Positions 40,853 through 49,360 of a DNA stretch of 64,000 bases are shown one piece after another (within the stretch, counting starts at the first letter, position 1; each line of letters begins with the position of its first letter). A model generated the notes under the pieces. It searched no databases, was not told where the DNA came from, and saw only the letters and a list, made by a program, of their open reading frames with translations. The position numbers and the translations under genes are program-made. Origin of the DNA: Amycolatopsis acididurans (lineage in GTDB: Bacteria > Actinomycetota > Actinomycetes > Mycobacteriales > Pseudonocardiaceae); NCBI RefSeq assembly GCF_012328925.1, contig NZ_JAAXLS010000018.1, forward strand, positions 62,001-126,000, in the 5' to 3' direction.

Positions 40853-41469
40853 GAAAGCAGTTCGCCCGCCGCCTGGACGCCGAGCCAGCGGTGGGCGCGC
40901 AGGCCGACGGCTCGTGCGCCGTCCACATTGGACTGGCGGTCGTCGAAGAACAGACAGTCGCCCGGCTGGGCTTCCAGCCGGGCGAGCAGCGTCTCGAAGA
41001 TCGCCGCGTCGGGTTTGGCCACGCCGACGTCGCCGGAGAACACCCGCACGCGGAAATGCTTCGCCCAGTCCTGGCGTTCGGCGAACCGGGCGAAGGAAGC
41101 CGGAGCGTTGGACAGCAACGCCAGCCGGGCGCCCGCCTCGTCCAGCGCGGCGAGCAGTTCCCCCGACTCGGGCTCGACGTGCGACCAGCCCTCGATGTCG
41201 ATCGCGGTCAGCTTGTCCGAAGTGGACCGATCGACCGGCACGCCGAGCGCCTCACCGATCCCGCTCCAGTACGCAAGATCCGCGGCGCCCCGGTCATATC
41301 GATCGCGGTGCGCCCAGTAATGCGGTTCGAATTCCGCGAGTCCCGCACCCATCGTGTTCGCCAGCTCCGGCAAGGCATTCGTTCTCCCACAAATGACTTC
41401 GCCATAGTCGAAAACGATCCAGCGTTGTTCCCGCCCCGCTTCGCGGGCCCACCCCCCGCCGTCGTTCAT
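40849..41469 (-). CDS. HAD superfamily hydrolase
   Basis: 206 residues. HAD motifs: WIVFDYGEVICGR (motif I, nucleophile Asp, with Gly at +2 as in the epoxide-hydrolase-N-like branch), ALLSNAPASF (motif II Ser), AKPDAAIFE (Lys) and CLFFDDRQSNVDGAR (acidic motif). Cap domain is helical after motif I, subfamily I. Substrate unknown. The ATG overlaps the stop of the threonine aldolase gene by 4 bp, so it is the second gene of an operon. Confidence 0.9.
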   Translation of the reverse strand: MNDGGGWAREAGREQRWIVFDYGEVICGRTNALPELANTMGAGLAEFEPHYWAHRDRYDRGAADLAYWSGIGEALGVPVDRSTSDKLTAIDIEGWSHVEPESGELLAALDEAGARLALLSNAPASFARFAERQDWAKHFRVRVFSGDVGVAKPDAAIFETLLARLEAQPGDCLFFDDRQSNVDGARAVGLRAHRWLGVQAAGELLS

Positions 41470-42497
41470 GGATGCCCTCCGGCCTTGATGCGGCGCAACG
41501 CCTCCTCGATGTCCGCCATGGACAGATCGCGGTGTGCGATGAACCGTACCCGGCCGCCGAGCGGTACCGCCAGGATTCCGAGTGCACGCAACGACTCCAG
41601 CGTCACCGAAACATCCGCGACGCGAGCCAGCACGATATTCGTTTCCGGGGTGTTGACGTCCCACCCCAGATCCGCCAGACCGGCCGCCAGTTTGCGCGCC
41701 TTTTCGTGGTCTTCGGCCAGGTCACCGACGCGGCCGAGCGCGACGAGCGCGGCCGCCGCGATGATCCCGCCCTGGCGAATTCCACCGCCGAGCATCTGCC
41801 GCATCCGCCGGGCGCGTTCGATGAAACTCGCCGTCCCCGCGATCACCGAACCGACCGGCGCGCCCAGGCCCTTGGAGAAGCACGCCGAGACGGTGTCCAC
41901 ACCCACGGTCAGCGCCGCGGGCGGCAGGCCGAGCGCCGTCGCGGCGTGCCAGATGCGGGCACCGTCGAGGTGCACGCGCAGGCCCGCCTGCCGCGCAGTC
42001 GCCAGCAGCTGGGCGTGCTCGTGTGGCGGGATGACCGCACCACCGGAGGCGTTGTGCGTGTTTTCCAGGCACAGCAACGTGGTGCGCAGCGTGTAGTAGG
42101 GGCCGCCGCGGGCGCCGATGGCGGCGGCCAGGGTCGCCGGCTTCGGACGGCCGGGGCCTGCGTCGTGTTCGAGGGGATCGGGCATCCCGCCCGCGAGCCA
42201 CGCCGCCGAACCCAGTTCGTTGACCAGGACGTGCGCGCCCTTCGGCGCGAGGAACCGGTCACCGCGCTGCAGGTGCACCGACAGCGCGATCAGGTTGGCC
42301 ATGGTGCCACTCGGTGTGAACAGCGCCGCCGGCATCCCGAGCATCTCGGCCGCGCGGTCCTCGAGGGCCTTGACGGTGGGGTCGACATCGATGACGTTGT
42401 CACCGACCTCCGCGGACGCCATCGCTCTGCGCATCTTTTCATCCGGCCGGGTGACGGTGTCCGAGCGAAAATCGAGCGGAGAGTCAGTGGAGGTCAC
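41466..42497 (-). CDS. ltaE: Low-specificity threonine aldolase
   Basis: 343 residues, GTG start. Aldolase fold type I: FRSDTVTRPDEKMRRAMASAEVGD, TPSGTMANLIALSVH, LENTHNASGGAVIPP, VHLDGARIWHAATALG and the PLP lysine in SACFSKGLGAPVGS. It cleaves threonine or allo-threonine to glycine and acetaldehyde. The HAD phosphatase is translated from the same operon by a 4-bp overlap. The leader contains no clear Shine-Dalgarno. Confidence 0.92.
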   Translation of the reverse strand: MTSTDSPLDFRSDTVTRPDEKMRRAMASAEVGDNVIDVDPTVKALEDRAAEMLGMPAALFTPSGTMANLIALSVHLQRGDRFLAPKGAHVLVNELGSAAWLAGGMPDPLEHDAGPGRPKPATLAAAIGARGGPYYTLRTTLLCLENTHNASGGAVIPPHEHAQLLATARQAGLRVHLDGARIWHAATALGLPPAALTVGVDTVSACFSKGLGAPVGSVIAGTASFIERARRMRQMLGGGIRQGGIIAAAALVALGRVGDLAEDHEKARKLAAGLADLGWDVNTPETNIVLARVADVSVTLESLRALGILAVPLGGRVRFIAHRDLSMADIEEALRRIKAGGHP

Positions 42498-42596
42498 AGT
42501 CAGATCACATCACACTCACTAGTTGATCTACAAGAAGGTGTGCAACCGTAACGTGCCCCGCTTACGTCTTCACCTGCGAGACGCCACGGGAGGCCG

Positions 42597-43106
42597 GTGA
42601 ACGAGGACGACGAACGGAAGTTCGCGGAGTACTTCGCTGCCAAGCAGGACTCCGTGCGGCGAACCGCGTACCTGCTCTGCGGTGACTGGCATCGCGCGGA
42701 CGATCTCGCGCAAACGGCGTTCGTCGCGCTGCACCGGCGGTGGACCAAGATCCGCGACCCTCGCGCGACCGATGCCTACGTACGGAAAACGCTGATCAGG
42801 GCGTCGATCGACGAGTCGCGCCGTCCGTGGCGCCGGGAGCGGCACACCGACCGGGTGCCCGAACCGGAGCCCGCCGGCGGCTCGCTGGACGAGCAGGTCG
42901 CGACCAGGGCCGACCTGCTCGCCGGGCTCGAGGACGTGCCACCGAAACAACGCGCGGTGCTGGTGCTGCGGTACTTCGAGGGCCTCGACGTGGCCGGAGT
43001 CGCGAGGGTGCTCGGGTGCAGCGAGGGGAACGTGAAGAGCCAGACGGCACGCGGATTGGCCCATCTGCGCGCGGCGCTTGGCGAGGAGGTGGAGACGGGT
43101 GGATGA
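42597..43106 (+). CDS. SigE-family RNA polymerase sigma factor
   Basis: 169 residues, GTG start after gggagg. Region 2: FAEYFAAKQDSVRRTAYLLCGDWHRADDLAQTAFVALHRRW; region 4: VPPKQRAVLVLRYFEGLDVAGVARVLGCSEGNVKSQTARGLAHLRAAL. Typical of the short actinobacterial SigE-like ECF sigma factors usually paired with a membrane protein in the next gene. Its 3' end overlaps that gene by 8 bp, so the pair is coupled. Confidence 0.92.
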   Translation: MNEDDERKFAEYFAAKQDSVRRTAYLLCGDWHRADDLAQTAFVALHRRWTKIRDPRATDAYVRKTLIRASIDESRRPWRRERHTDRVPEPEPAGGSLDEQVATRADLLAGLEDVPPKQRAVLVLRYFEGLDVAGVARVLGCSEGNVKSQTARGLAHLRAALGEEVETGG

Positions 43107-43758
43107 AAAGGAACTGGAAGGCCTCTTCCGGACTGCTCCCGGTGACCCGCCGCCGCCCGGCTTCACCCTCACGGACGTCACGAACGCCTCCGCGCGAGCG
43201 ACGGCTCGTCGCCGAACGGCACTGCTCGCGGCCTGCGCCTGCGTCGTCGTGTTGCTCGGCGCCGCCGGGATCGTCGGCGTCACCTACTTTCGAGGGACGG
43301 AGTCGCAGAGCGCGCAACCGGCCGGCGCGCCGGTACGTCCTCCGGGAGCTTTGTCCGGCCCGTCGCCCATGCAGGGAAGCGGCGGCAACGGACAGGACGG
43401 CCCACGGGCCGAAAGCACCTCCGGGTGCGACAAGGTCGACCGGGAGCTCGCCACAGCCCTCGCCGGCGAGCTCCCGGCGACCGGCGTGACCGGCCCCGCA
43501 CCCGGTCGTGTGTGCACGACGAACGCCCGCTCGGCCGGGTTCCAGGTCAGCGACGGTGACCGGCACGGCTTCGTCTCGGTGACGGTGTTCCCCACCCCGT
43601 TCGCGATGAAGCCGTTCAGCGACGGCACCGTGCTGTCCACGGCGGAGACCGCGAGCGGCGGATCGCTGGTCGTGCTGAGCTCCCCGGACGCGGGCAGCGC
43701 CCCGCCGCTGGAGTCGCGACTCGCCCAGATCTCCACGTCGCTGGCGAGGCATTTCTGA
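43099..43758 (+). CDS. Membrane protein coupled to the sigma factor (anti-sigma-like)
   Basis: 219 residues, GTG start inside the sigma gene. A cytosolic N terminus (EKELEGLFRTAPGDPPPPGFTLTDV), one membrane segment (ALLAACACVVVLLGAAGIVGVTYF, about 42-65), a Pro/Gly/Ser-rich linker and an external domain with two Cys. This layout is common for putative anti-sigma factors beside SigE-like genes; no zinc motif (HxxxCxxC) is present, so the role is inferred from placement. Confidence 0.75.
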   Translation: MDEKELEGLFRTAPGDPPPPGFTLTDVTNASARATARRRTALLAACACVVVLLGAAGIVGVTYFRGTESQSAQPAGAPVRPPGALSGPSPMQGSGGNGQDGPRAESTSGCDKVDRELATALAGELPATGVTGPAPGRVCTTNARSAGFQVSDGDRHGFVSVTVFPTPFAMKPFSDGTVLSTAETASGGSLVVLSSPDAGSAPPLESRLAQISTSLARHF

Positions 43759-43774
43759 AGGCCGGCCCCTCGCG

Positions 43775-43791
43775 CACCGCCACCCTCAACG
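43775..43791. promoter_or_regulatory. 17-bp motif CACCGCCACCCTCAACG, upstream of TetR
   Basis: Identical to 56929-56945 upstream of purL. In both places a CGGTTAC stretch with a TANNNT -10 follows 15-17 bp later, just before the start codon. It ends 33 bp before the TetR ATG. Confidence 0.6.
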
Positions 43792-43811
43792 GAAGCGCCG
43801 CGAGTCGCGGT

Positions 43812-43817
43812 TACATT
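43812..43817 (+). promoter_or_regulatory. -10 element TACATT, predicted leaderless promoter
   Basis: TANNNT hexamer within CGGTTACATT, ending 7 nt before the TetR ATG. Confidence 0.55.
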
Positions 43818-43824
43818 TTCTGCT

Positions 43825-44403
43825 ATGACCGCGGCAGCGAGCACGCCCAAGGGCGAACGCAGGCGTGCGGCGCTGGTGGAAGCGGCAGCTGACCTGCTGG
43901 TCGAAGGCGGCTTCGAGGCGATCCGGCACCGCGCCGTCGCCGAGCGCGCCGGCCTGCCGCTGGCGTCGACCACGTACTACTTCGACTCGCTCGACGACCT
44001 CGTCACCGCCGCCGTCGCGCACCGGTGCCGGGTGGACCTGGACGCGGGCAAGGCGCAGCTCGCGGCGCTGGGCACCGAGCACCGGGACGTGAACGCCCTG
44101 GTCGAGGTGGTGCTCGACCAGCTGCTCGGCGAGGACACGACGTACGACGCGGTGCTGCTGCGCTACGAACGGCTCGTCACCACCGGCCGCCGCCCCTACC
44201 TGCGCCCGGTGATGCGCGCGATGCAGGCCGAGTTCCACGAACTGCTGACCGAGATCTTCGCCCGCTCCGGCAAACCGGTCGACCGCAAGCGGCTGGCCGA
44301 GATCATCGCACTGGTCGACGGCGCCGTGGTCAACGCGCTGATCGAGGTGGATCCGGATCCGCGAGCGGTCGCGCGGACGATGCTGCGCGACGCGTTGAGC
44401 TGA
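43825..44403 (+). CDS. TetR family transcriptional regulator
   Basis: 192 residues. HTH: EAIRHRAVAERAGLPLASTTYYFDSLDDLVTAAV (about 32-65). The C-terminal helices (LRPVMRAMQAEFHELLTEIFARSG; AEIIALVDGAVVNALIEVDPDP) match the TetR_C group common next to purB in Actinobacteria. It lies 46 bp upstream of purB in the same direction, but purB has its own -10 element. Target unknown; the palindrome aacac-gg-gtgtt in front of purB is a candidate site. Confidence 0.9.
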   Translation: MTAAASTPKGERRRAALVEAAADLLVEGGFEAIRHRAVAERAGLPLASTTYYFDSLDDLVTAAVAHRCRVDLDAGKAQLAALGTEHRDVNALVEVVLDQLLGEDTTYDAVLLRYERLVTTGRRPYLRPVMRAMQAEFHELLTEIFARSGKPVDRKRLAEIIALVDGAVVNALIEVDPDPRAVARTMLRDALS

Positions 44404-44425
44404 AGCAGGCTCACACTCACACACG

Positions 44426-44437
44426 AACACGGGTGTT
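44426..44437. promoter_or_regulatory. Palindrome aacacgggtgtt in the purB promoter
   Basis: Five-bp arms about gg, located directly upstream of the purB -10 (44438-44443), a position suited to repression, perhaps by the TetR protein encoded just before. Confidence 0.4.
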
Positions 44438-44443
44438 TAGGCT
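44438..44443 (+). promoter_or_regulatory. -10 element TAGGCT of purB
   Basis: TANNNT hexamer ending 6 nt before the purB GTG. The intervening ggagag would be a ribosome site only if transcription began upstream, so a leaderless start is the simpler reading. Confidence 0.5.
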
Positions 44444-44449
44444 GGAGAG

Positions 44450-45877
44450 GTGACCAAACCCAGCATTCCCAACGTGCTCGCCTCCCGCTACGCCTCCGCC
44501 CACCTGGTGGCGCTGTGGTCTCCGGAACGCAAGGTCACGTTGGAGCGGGAGCTGTGGCTCGCGGTGCTGCGGGCGCAGCGGGAGCTGGGGGTGGAGGTCC
44601 CGGACGGGGTCATCGAGGATTACGAGCGCGTGCTCGACCAGGTCGATCTGGCCTCGGTCGCCGAGCGCGAGCGCGTCACCCGGCACGACGTGAAGGCGCG
44701 TATCGAGGAGTTCAACGCGCTGGCCGGGCACGAGCACGTGCACAAGGGCATGACCTCGCGTGACCTCACCGAGAACGTCGAGCAGCTGCAGATCCGCCGT
44801 TCGCTCGAGCTGATCCGCGGCCGGGTGGCCGCCGTGCTGGCCAAGCTGGCGGGGCTGGCCGTGGAGCATTCGGACCTGGTCATGGCGGGCCGCTCGCACA
44901 ACGTCGCCGCGCAGGCCACCACCCTGGGCAAGCGGTTCGCCACCGCGGCCGACGAGCTGACGGTCGCGTTCGAGCGGCTGGACGAGCTGATCGGCCGCTA
45001 TCCGCTGCGCGGGATCAAGGGGCCGGTCGGCACGGCGCAGGACATGGTCGACCTGCTCGGTAGCGAGTCGACTTTGGACCTGCTGGAGCGGCGGATAGCC
45101 GAGCATCTCGGGTTCTCCCGCACGTTCACCAGCGTCGGCCAGGTCTACCCCCGCTCGCTGGACTTCGACGTGCTGTCCTCGCTCGTGCAGCTCGCGGCCG
45201 CGCCGTCGAGCCTGGCCAAGACGATTCGCCTCATGGCCGGGCACGAGCTGGTCACCGAGGGTTTCAAACCGGGCCAGGTCGGCTCGTCCGCGATGCCGCA
45301 CAAGATGAACACGCGCTCGTGCGAGCGGGTCAACGGGCTGGCCGTGGTGCTGCGCGGCTACCTGTCGATGATCGGCGAGCTGGCCGGCGACCAGTGGAAC
45401 GAGGGCGACGTGTCCGATTCGGTGGTGCGCCGCGTCGCGCTGCCGGACGCGTTCTTCGCGCTCGACGGGCTGCTGGAAACCTTCCTCACCGTGCTCGGCG
45501 AGTTCGGCGCCTTCCCGGCCGTCGTCGCCCGCGAACTCGACCGTTACCTGCCTTTCCTGGCCACGACGAAGGTGCTGATGGCAGCCGTGCGGGCGGGCGT
45601 CGGTCGCGAGACCGCACACGAAGCGATCAAGGAGAACGCGGTCTCGGTCGCGCTCGCCATGCGTGAGCAGGGGCTTTCCGAGAACGACCTGCTCGACCGG
45701 CTGGCCGCCGACGAGCGCCTGCCGCTCAGCCGCGAGGACCTCGACCGCCTGCTCGCCGACCGGCTGTCGTTCACCGGCGTCGCTCCCACGCAGGTCGCGG
45801 CGGTCGCGAAGCACGTCGAGGCCATCCTGACCCGCTTCCCGGAGGCCACCGACTACGTGCCCGCACCCATCCTGTAG
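44450..45877 (+). CDS. purB: Adenylosuccinate lyase
   Basis: 475 residues, GTG start. Fumarase/aspartase superfamily: ASRYASAHLVALWSPERKV, GHEHVHKGMTSRDLTENVEQLQ, AGRSHNVAAQATTLGKRF (His region) and the signature VGSSAMPHKMNTRSCERV. It releases fumarate from SAICAR and from adenylosuccinate, acting in both IMP and AMP synthesis, the latter after PurA (26416-27702). Monocistronic behind a TetR gene. Confidence 0.96.
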   Translation: MTKPSIPNVLASRYASAHLVALWSPERKVTLERELWLAVLRAQRELGVEVPDGVIEDYERVLDQVDLASVAERERVTRHDVKARIEEFNALAGHEHVHKGMTSRDLTENVEQLQIRRSLELIRGRVAAVLAKLAGLAVEHSDLVMAGRSHNVAAQATTLGKRFATAADELTVAFERLDELIGRYPLRGIKGPVGTAQDMVDLLGSESTLDLLERRIAEHLGFSRTFTSVGQVYPRSLDFDVLSSLVQLAAAPSSLAKTIRLMAGHELVTEGFKPGQVGSSAMPHKMNTRSCERVNGLAVVLRGYLSMIGELAGDQWNEGDVSDSVVRRVALPDAFFALDGLLETFLTVLGEFGAFPAVVARELDRYLPFLATTKVLMAAVRAGVGRETAHEAIKENAVSVALAMREQGLSENDLLDRLAADERLPLSREDLDRLLADRLSFTGVAPTQVAAVAKHVEAILTRFPEATDYVPAPIL

Positions 45878-45934
45878 GCACAGCGTCATCTCGGGGTAAG
45901 CGCAGGGTCATGTGCGGCTGCGCTAATGGGTGCC

Positions 45935-46675
45935 ATGGACGCCCGTCTGCTGGTCTCACTGTCCGGCATCGGCCCCCGGACACTGCACCGCTGCGCCGAC
46001 CTCGCCGCGGAGCTCGACCATCGCAAGGTACCGCTGTCGCTGCTCTTCGACCCCCGCTCCGACGGCCCGGTCACCGAGTGGATCCACGCCCGGACCAGCC
46101 GGGGCGACGGCCTCCTGCTACACGGCTACGACCACCGGATCGCGCCGTCGCACCGGGCGCTGACGTTCGGGCGCAAAGCCGAGTTCGCGGCGCTGCCCGC
46201 GCACGAGGCCCGGCTGCGGTTGATCGCCGCGCAAGCCGCGCTCGACCGGGCCGGGTTCGCCGCGGACGGCTTCGCGCCGCCACGCTGGCTCGCCTCGCGT
46301 GGGACGCTGGAAGCATTGCGCGGACAGGGATTCCGCTATTGCGCGGACCTCGGCGCGATCCATGACCTGCGCACCGGCGAGGTGCACCGGGCACGCGTGC
46401 AGGAGTTCACCAGCCGCGAGCGCACCGAAACCGTGCGGGCGTTCGCGCTGGTGCTCGCGACGGCCCGGGCAGCGCGGCGCGGTGGCCTGGTACGGCTCGG
46501 CGTGGACGCGGCCGATCTCGCCCGGCCGGGCCTCCGGCAGGCACTGCTCGACGCGGTCGACGTGGCGCTGGAGAACCGGGCCTTCGGCTCGACCTATCAG
46601 AGCTTGTGGGCCTCGCCCCGCGGCGCGACGCGGACCTCGGTGCCCTCCGGCGCCAGGTTGGTGAACAACCCGTAG
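45935..46675 (+). CDS. DUF2334 (polysaccharide deacetylase-like) protein
   Basis: About 246 residues from the second ATG; an ATG at 45926 adds three. The family pattern is RLLVSLSGIGPRTLHRCADLAAELDHRKVPLSLLFDPR, GDGLLLHGYDH (metal His pair HGYDH), FAPPRWLASRGTLEALRGQGFRYCADL. Such proteins have the NodB-like barrel of carbohydrate esterases and are often near purB in actinobacteria. No signal peptide. The 3' end overlaps the convergent MBL gene by 79 bp, inside the coding part of both. Confidence 0.85.
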   Translation: MDARLLVSLSGIGPRTLHRCADLAAELDHRKVPLSLLFDPRSDGPVTEWIHARTSRGDGLLLHGYDHRIAPSHRALTFGRKAEFAALPAHEARLRLIAAQAALDRAGFAADGFAPPRWLASRGTLEALRGQGFRYCADLGAIHDLRTGEVHRARVQEFTSRERTETVRAFALVLATARAARRGGLVRLGVDAADLARPGLRQALLDAVDVALENRAFGSTYQSLWASPRGATRTSVPSGARLVNNP

Positions 46676-47232
46676 TGCATGGCCGGGTTCGCGAGCACCG
46701 CCTCGTGGATCGGCACCGCGACGCGCGGCGCGACCGCACGCAGGAAGTCCACCGCCTCGCCGGCCTTGAGCCAGGGTGCCCCGGTGGGCAGGCCGAGCAC
46801 GTCGACCTTCTGCTCCGGCACGTGGAACGAGTCGCCGGGGTGGTAGAAGGCGCCGTGCTCGAAGAGGTAGCCGACGTTCGGGATGACCGGGATGTCTTCG
46901 TGGATGACGGCGTGCTGCCCGCCGACCACGTTGACCGCCGTGCCGCCGACCTCGAACGCGTCGCCGGGCCGGACGACCTGGTACTCCAGGCCGAGCTTGG
47001 CGACGGTCTCCTCCGAGCCCGGGTCGACGATCAGCTTGGCGTTCGGGTTGGCCTCCAGCAGGCCCGGCAGTTTCTCCGAGTCGATGTGGTCGAAGTGCTG
47101 GTGCGTGATCAGCACCGCGTCCAGTTCACGCTCGGCGTCGAAGCCCTCGGAGAAGGCGCCGGGATCGAGCAGGATCCGCCCGTTGTCGGTTTCCAGCAGC
47201 ACACAGGCGTGTCCATAGTGGACGATTCGCAT
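46597..47232 (-). CDS. Metallo-beta-lactamase fold hydrolase (UlaG-like)
   Basis: 211 residues. Begins MRIVHYGHACVLLETDNGRILLDPGAF, then the metal motif THQHFDHIDSEKLP, and GAFYHPGDSFHVP and VAVPIHEAVL provide further ligands. This is the small UlaG/YtnP-like branch of MBL hydrolases; substrate unknown, cytosolic. Its last 26 codons (46597-46675) lie opposite the end of the DUF2334 gene, and both frames look genuine there. Confidence 0.9.
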   Translation of the reverse strand: MRIVHYGHACVLLETDNGRILLDPGAFSEGFDAERELDAVLITHQHFDHIDSEKLPGLLEANPNAKLIVDPGSEETVAKLGLEYQVVRPGDAFEVGGTAVNVVGGQHAVIHEDIPVIPNVGYLFEHGAFYHPGDSFHVPEQKVDVLGLPTGAPWLKAGEAVDFLRAVAPRVAVPIHEAVLANPAMHYGLFTNLAPEGTEVRVAPRGEAHKL

Positions 47233-47398
47233 CTATTCGCTCCCTCGCATGAGACGAGTTCAGCGTAGGCCGGTCGAAACGGCCTCGCCATGAAGTCACG
47301 TGATCAGGTCTCGTTGTGGTCCGCGTCTCTCGTTCAGGTAGTGAGCTTGGCCACTGCTTGTGCCATCCTGGGCGTACTCACCAGTAGGGAGGCCAGAG

Positions 47399-48874
47399 AT
47401 GACCGCCGTGGAAGTGTCACAGGAGACCTTCGATTCGCTCGACCCGGCCACTGACGAGGTCGTCGGGACCTACCCGGTCCAGACCCGCGAGCAGGTCGAA
47501 GAGGCGGTCGAACGGGCACGCGAAGCTTCCCGGTGGTGGATGTCGCTGGGGTTCGACGGGCGCGCGGAGCGGTTGCGCCGCTGGAACGCGACGATCACCC
47601 GGCGGATGCGCGAACTGTGCGAGGTCGTCCAGCGGGAGACCGGCAAGCCGTACGGGGACGCGCAGCTCGAGGTCGTGCTGGCCATCGAGCACGTGGCCTG
47701 GGCCGCCAAGAACGCGCGCAAGGTGCTCGGCCGCAAGCGCCGCTCGGCGGGCCTGCTGCTGTCCAACCACACCGCGACCGTCGAGTACCTGCCGCTGGGC
47801 GTGGTCGGCGTGATCGGCCCGTGGAACTATCCCGTGTTCACCCCGATGGGCTCGATCACCTACGCGCTCGCGGCGGGCAACACCGTGGTGTTCAAGCCCA
47901 GCGAGTACACGCCCGGCGTCGGGAAGTGGCTGGTCGACACGTTCGCCGAGGCCGTGCCCGAGCACCCGGTGTTCCAGCTGATCACCGGATTCGGCAAGAC
48001 CGGCGCAGCGCTCGTCGGCGCGGGCGTGGACAAGATCGCGTTCACCGGTTCGACCGCGACCGGCAAGAAGATCATGGCCGCCGCGGCGGAGACGCTCACC
48101 CCGGTGGTGATCGAGGCCGGCGGCAAGGACGCGCTGCTGGTCGACTCCGACGCCGACCTGGACGCGGCCGCCGACGCCGCCGTGTGGGGCGCGTTCTCCA
48201 ACTCCGGCCAGACCTGCATCGGCGTCGAGCGCGTGTACGTGCACGAGCGCGTCTACGACTCGTTCCTGGAGAAGGTGCTCGCGCTGACCGGCAAGGTCAA
48301 GGCGGGCGAGCAGTACGGGCCGATGACCATGCCCGCCCAGCTCGACGTGGTCCGCAAGCACATCGCGGACGCGATCGCCCGCGGCGGCCGGGCCCTGACC
48401 GGCGGCAACGTCGGTGAGCGGTTCGTCGAGCCGACCGTGCTGGTCGACGTGCCCGAGGACGCCGAGGCCGTGTGCGAGGAGACCTTCGGGCCGACGATGA
48501 CGGTGGCGAAGGTGCGGGACATGGACGAGGCCGTGGAGAAGGCGAACGCGACGAAGTACGGCCTGGCCTCGACGGTGTTCTCCAAGCACAACGGGCAGCG
48601 GCTGGCCGACCGGTTACGCGCGGGGATGACCTCGATCAACGCTCCGTTCTCCTTCGCCGGGATCGCGTCGCTACCCTTCGGCGGGGTCGGCGACTCCGGG
48701 TTCGGGCGGATCCACGGGCCGGAGGGGCTGCGCGAGTTCGCCCGCCCGAAGGCCGTGGCCAAGCAGCGTTTCGCGGTGCCGCTCAAGCTGACCTCGTTCA
48801 CCAGGACGGACAAGACCGAGCAGCTGGTCGGAAAACTCGTTACGACCTTGCATGGAAGGGGCGGCAAGGAGTAA
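47399..48874 (+). CDS. NAD(P)-dependent aldehyde dehydrogenase
   Basis: 491 residues from the ATG after gggagg; an upstream frame adds 13 codons. ALDH motifs: GVIGPWNYPVFTPMGSI, GKTGAALVGAGVDKIAFTGSTATGKK, VIEAGGKDALLVD (Glu), SNSGQTCIGVERVYV (catalytic Cys) and ETFGPTMTVAKV. Resembles succinate-semialdehyde and related aliphatic aldehyde dehydrogenases of actinomycetes; substrate not certain. The downstream L,D-transpeptidase starts 10 bp after its stop. Confidence 0.93.
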   Translation: MTAVEVSQETFDSLDPATDEVVGTYPVQTREQVEEAVERAREASRWWMSLGFDGRAERLRRWNATITRRMRELCEVVQRETGKPYGDAQLEVVLAIEHVAWAAKNARKVLGRKRRSAGLLLSNHTATVEYLPLGVVGVIGPWNYPVFTPMGSITYALAAGNTVVFKPSEYTPGVGKWLVDTFAEAVPEHPVFQLITGFGKTGAALVGAGVDKIAFTGSTATGKKIMAAAAETLTPVVIEAGGKDALLVDSDADLDAAADAAVWGAFSNSGQTCIGVERVYVHERVYDSFLEKVLALTGKVKAGEQYGPMTMPAQLDVVRKHIADAIARGGRALTGGNVGERFVEPTVLVDVPEDAEAVCEETFGPTMTVAKVRDMDEAVEKANATKYGLASTVFSKHNGQRLADRLRAGMTSINAPFSFAGIASLPFGGVGDSGFGRIHGPEGLREFARPKAVAKQRFAVPLKLTSFTRTDKTEQLVGKLVTTLHGRGGKE

Positions 48875-48883
48875 CCAACATGC

Positions 48884-49324
48884 ATGGCTACCTTGCGAAA
48901 GATCTCCGTGACCGTGGCGGGCGCGGCGGCGATCGGCGCGCTCGGATTCGCCACACCGGCAGCTGAGGCCGCGCCCACGCCCTGCGACGCGCAGGCGCGC
49001 GCATGTCTGCAACTGCACACCAACCAGGCCTGGCTGGTCAACGGCGGGCAGGTGACCTACGGCCCGGTGCCGGTCACCACGGGCAAACCGCAGTACCCGA
49101 CGCCGACCGGCCACTTCCGGGTGCAGTACAAGGACGCCAACCACTACAGCAAGGAATTCAACGGGCCGATGCCCTACTCGGTGTTCTTCACCAACGACGG
49201 GGACGCCTTCCACGAGGGCAGCCTGCGCGCGCAGTCCCACGGCTGCGTGCACCTGTCGCACGCGGCGGCGGTGAAGTTCTACCAGACCCTGCGGCCCGGT
49301 GACTCCGTGCAGATCGTGCCGTAG
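48884..49324 (+). CDS. L,D-transpeptidase (YkuD) small secreted protein
   Basis: 146 residues. Signal peptide MATLRKISVTVAGAAAIGALGFATPAAEA (about 1-29). The YkuD domain is nearly minimal: LQLHTNQAWLVNGGQVTYGPVPVTTGKPQYPTPTGHFRV, then HEGSLRAQSHGCVHLSHAAA with the catalytic SHGC (Cys near 124). It would form 3-3 peptidoglycan cross-links or attach proteins in the wall. No separate peptidoglycan-binding domain. Start ATG at 48884, four bases after an out-of-frame ATG. Confidence 0.92.
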   Translation: MATLRKISVTVAGAAAIGALGFATPAAEAAPTPCDAQARACLQLHTNQAWLVNGGQVTYGPVPVTTGKPQYPTPTGHFRVQYKDANHYSKEFNGPMPYSVFFTNDGDAFHEGSLRAQSHGCVHLSHAAAVKFYQTLRPGDSVQIVP

Positions 49325-49338
49325 TCCGAAATATCGGA
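49325..49338. promoter_or_regulatory. IclR operator 1, tccgaaatatcgga
   Basis: Palindromic TCCGA arms around aata, 22 bp before the IclR start and just upstream of its -10 (49349-49354). Same core as 51077-51090 and 51197-51210. Confidence 0.7.
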
Positions 49339-49348
49339 CGCGAGCGGG

Positions 49349-49354
49349 TATCTT
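49349..49354 (+). promoter_or_regulatory. -10 element TATCTT, predicted leaderless promoter of iclR-type gene
   Basis: TANNNT hexamer ending 6 nt before the ATG at 49361, immediately downstream of operator 1. Confidence 0.55.
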
Positions 49355-49360
49355 GGCGGC

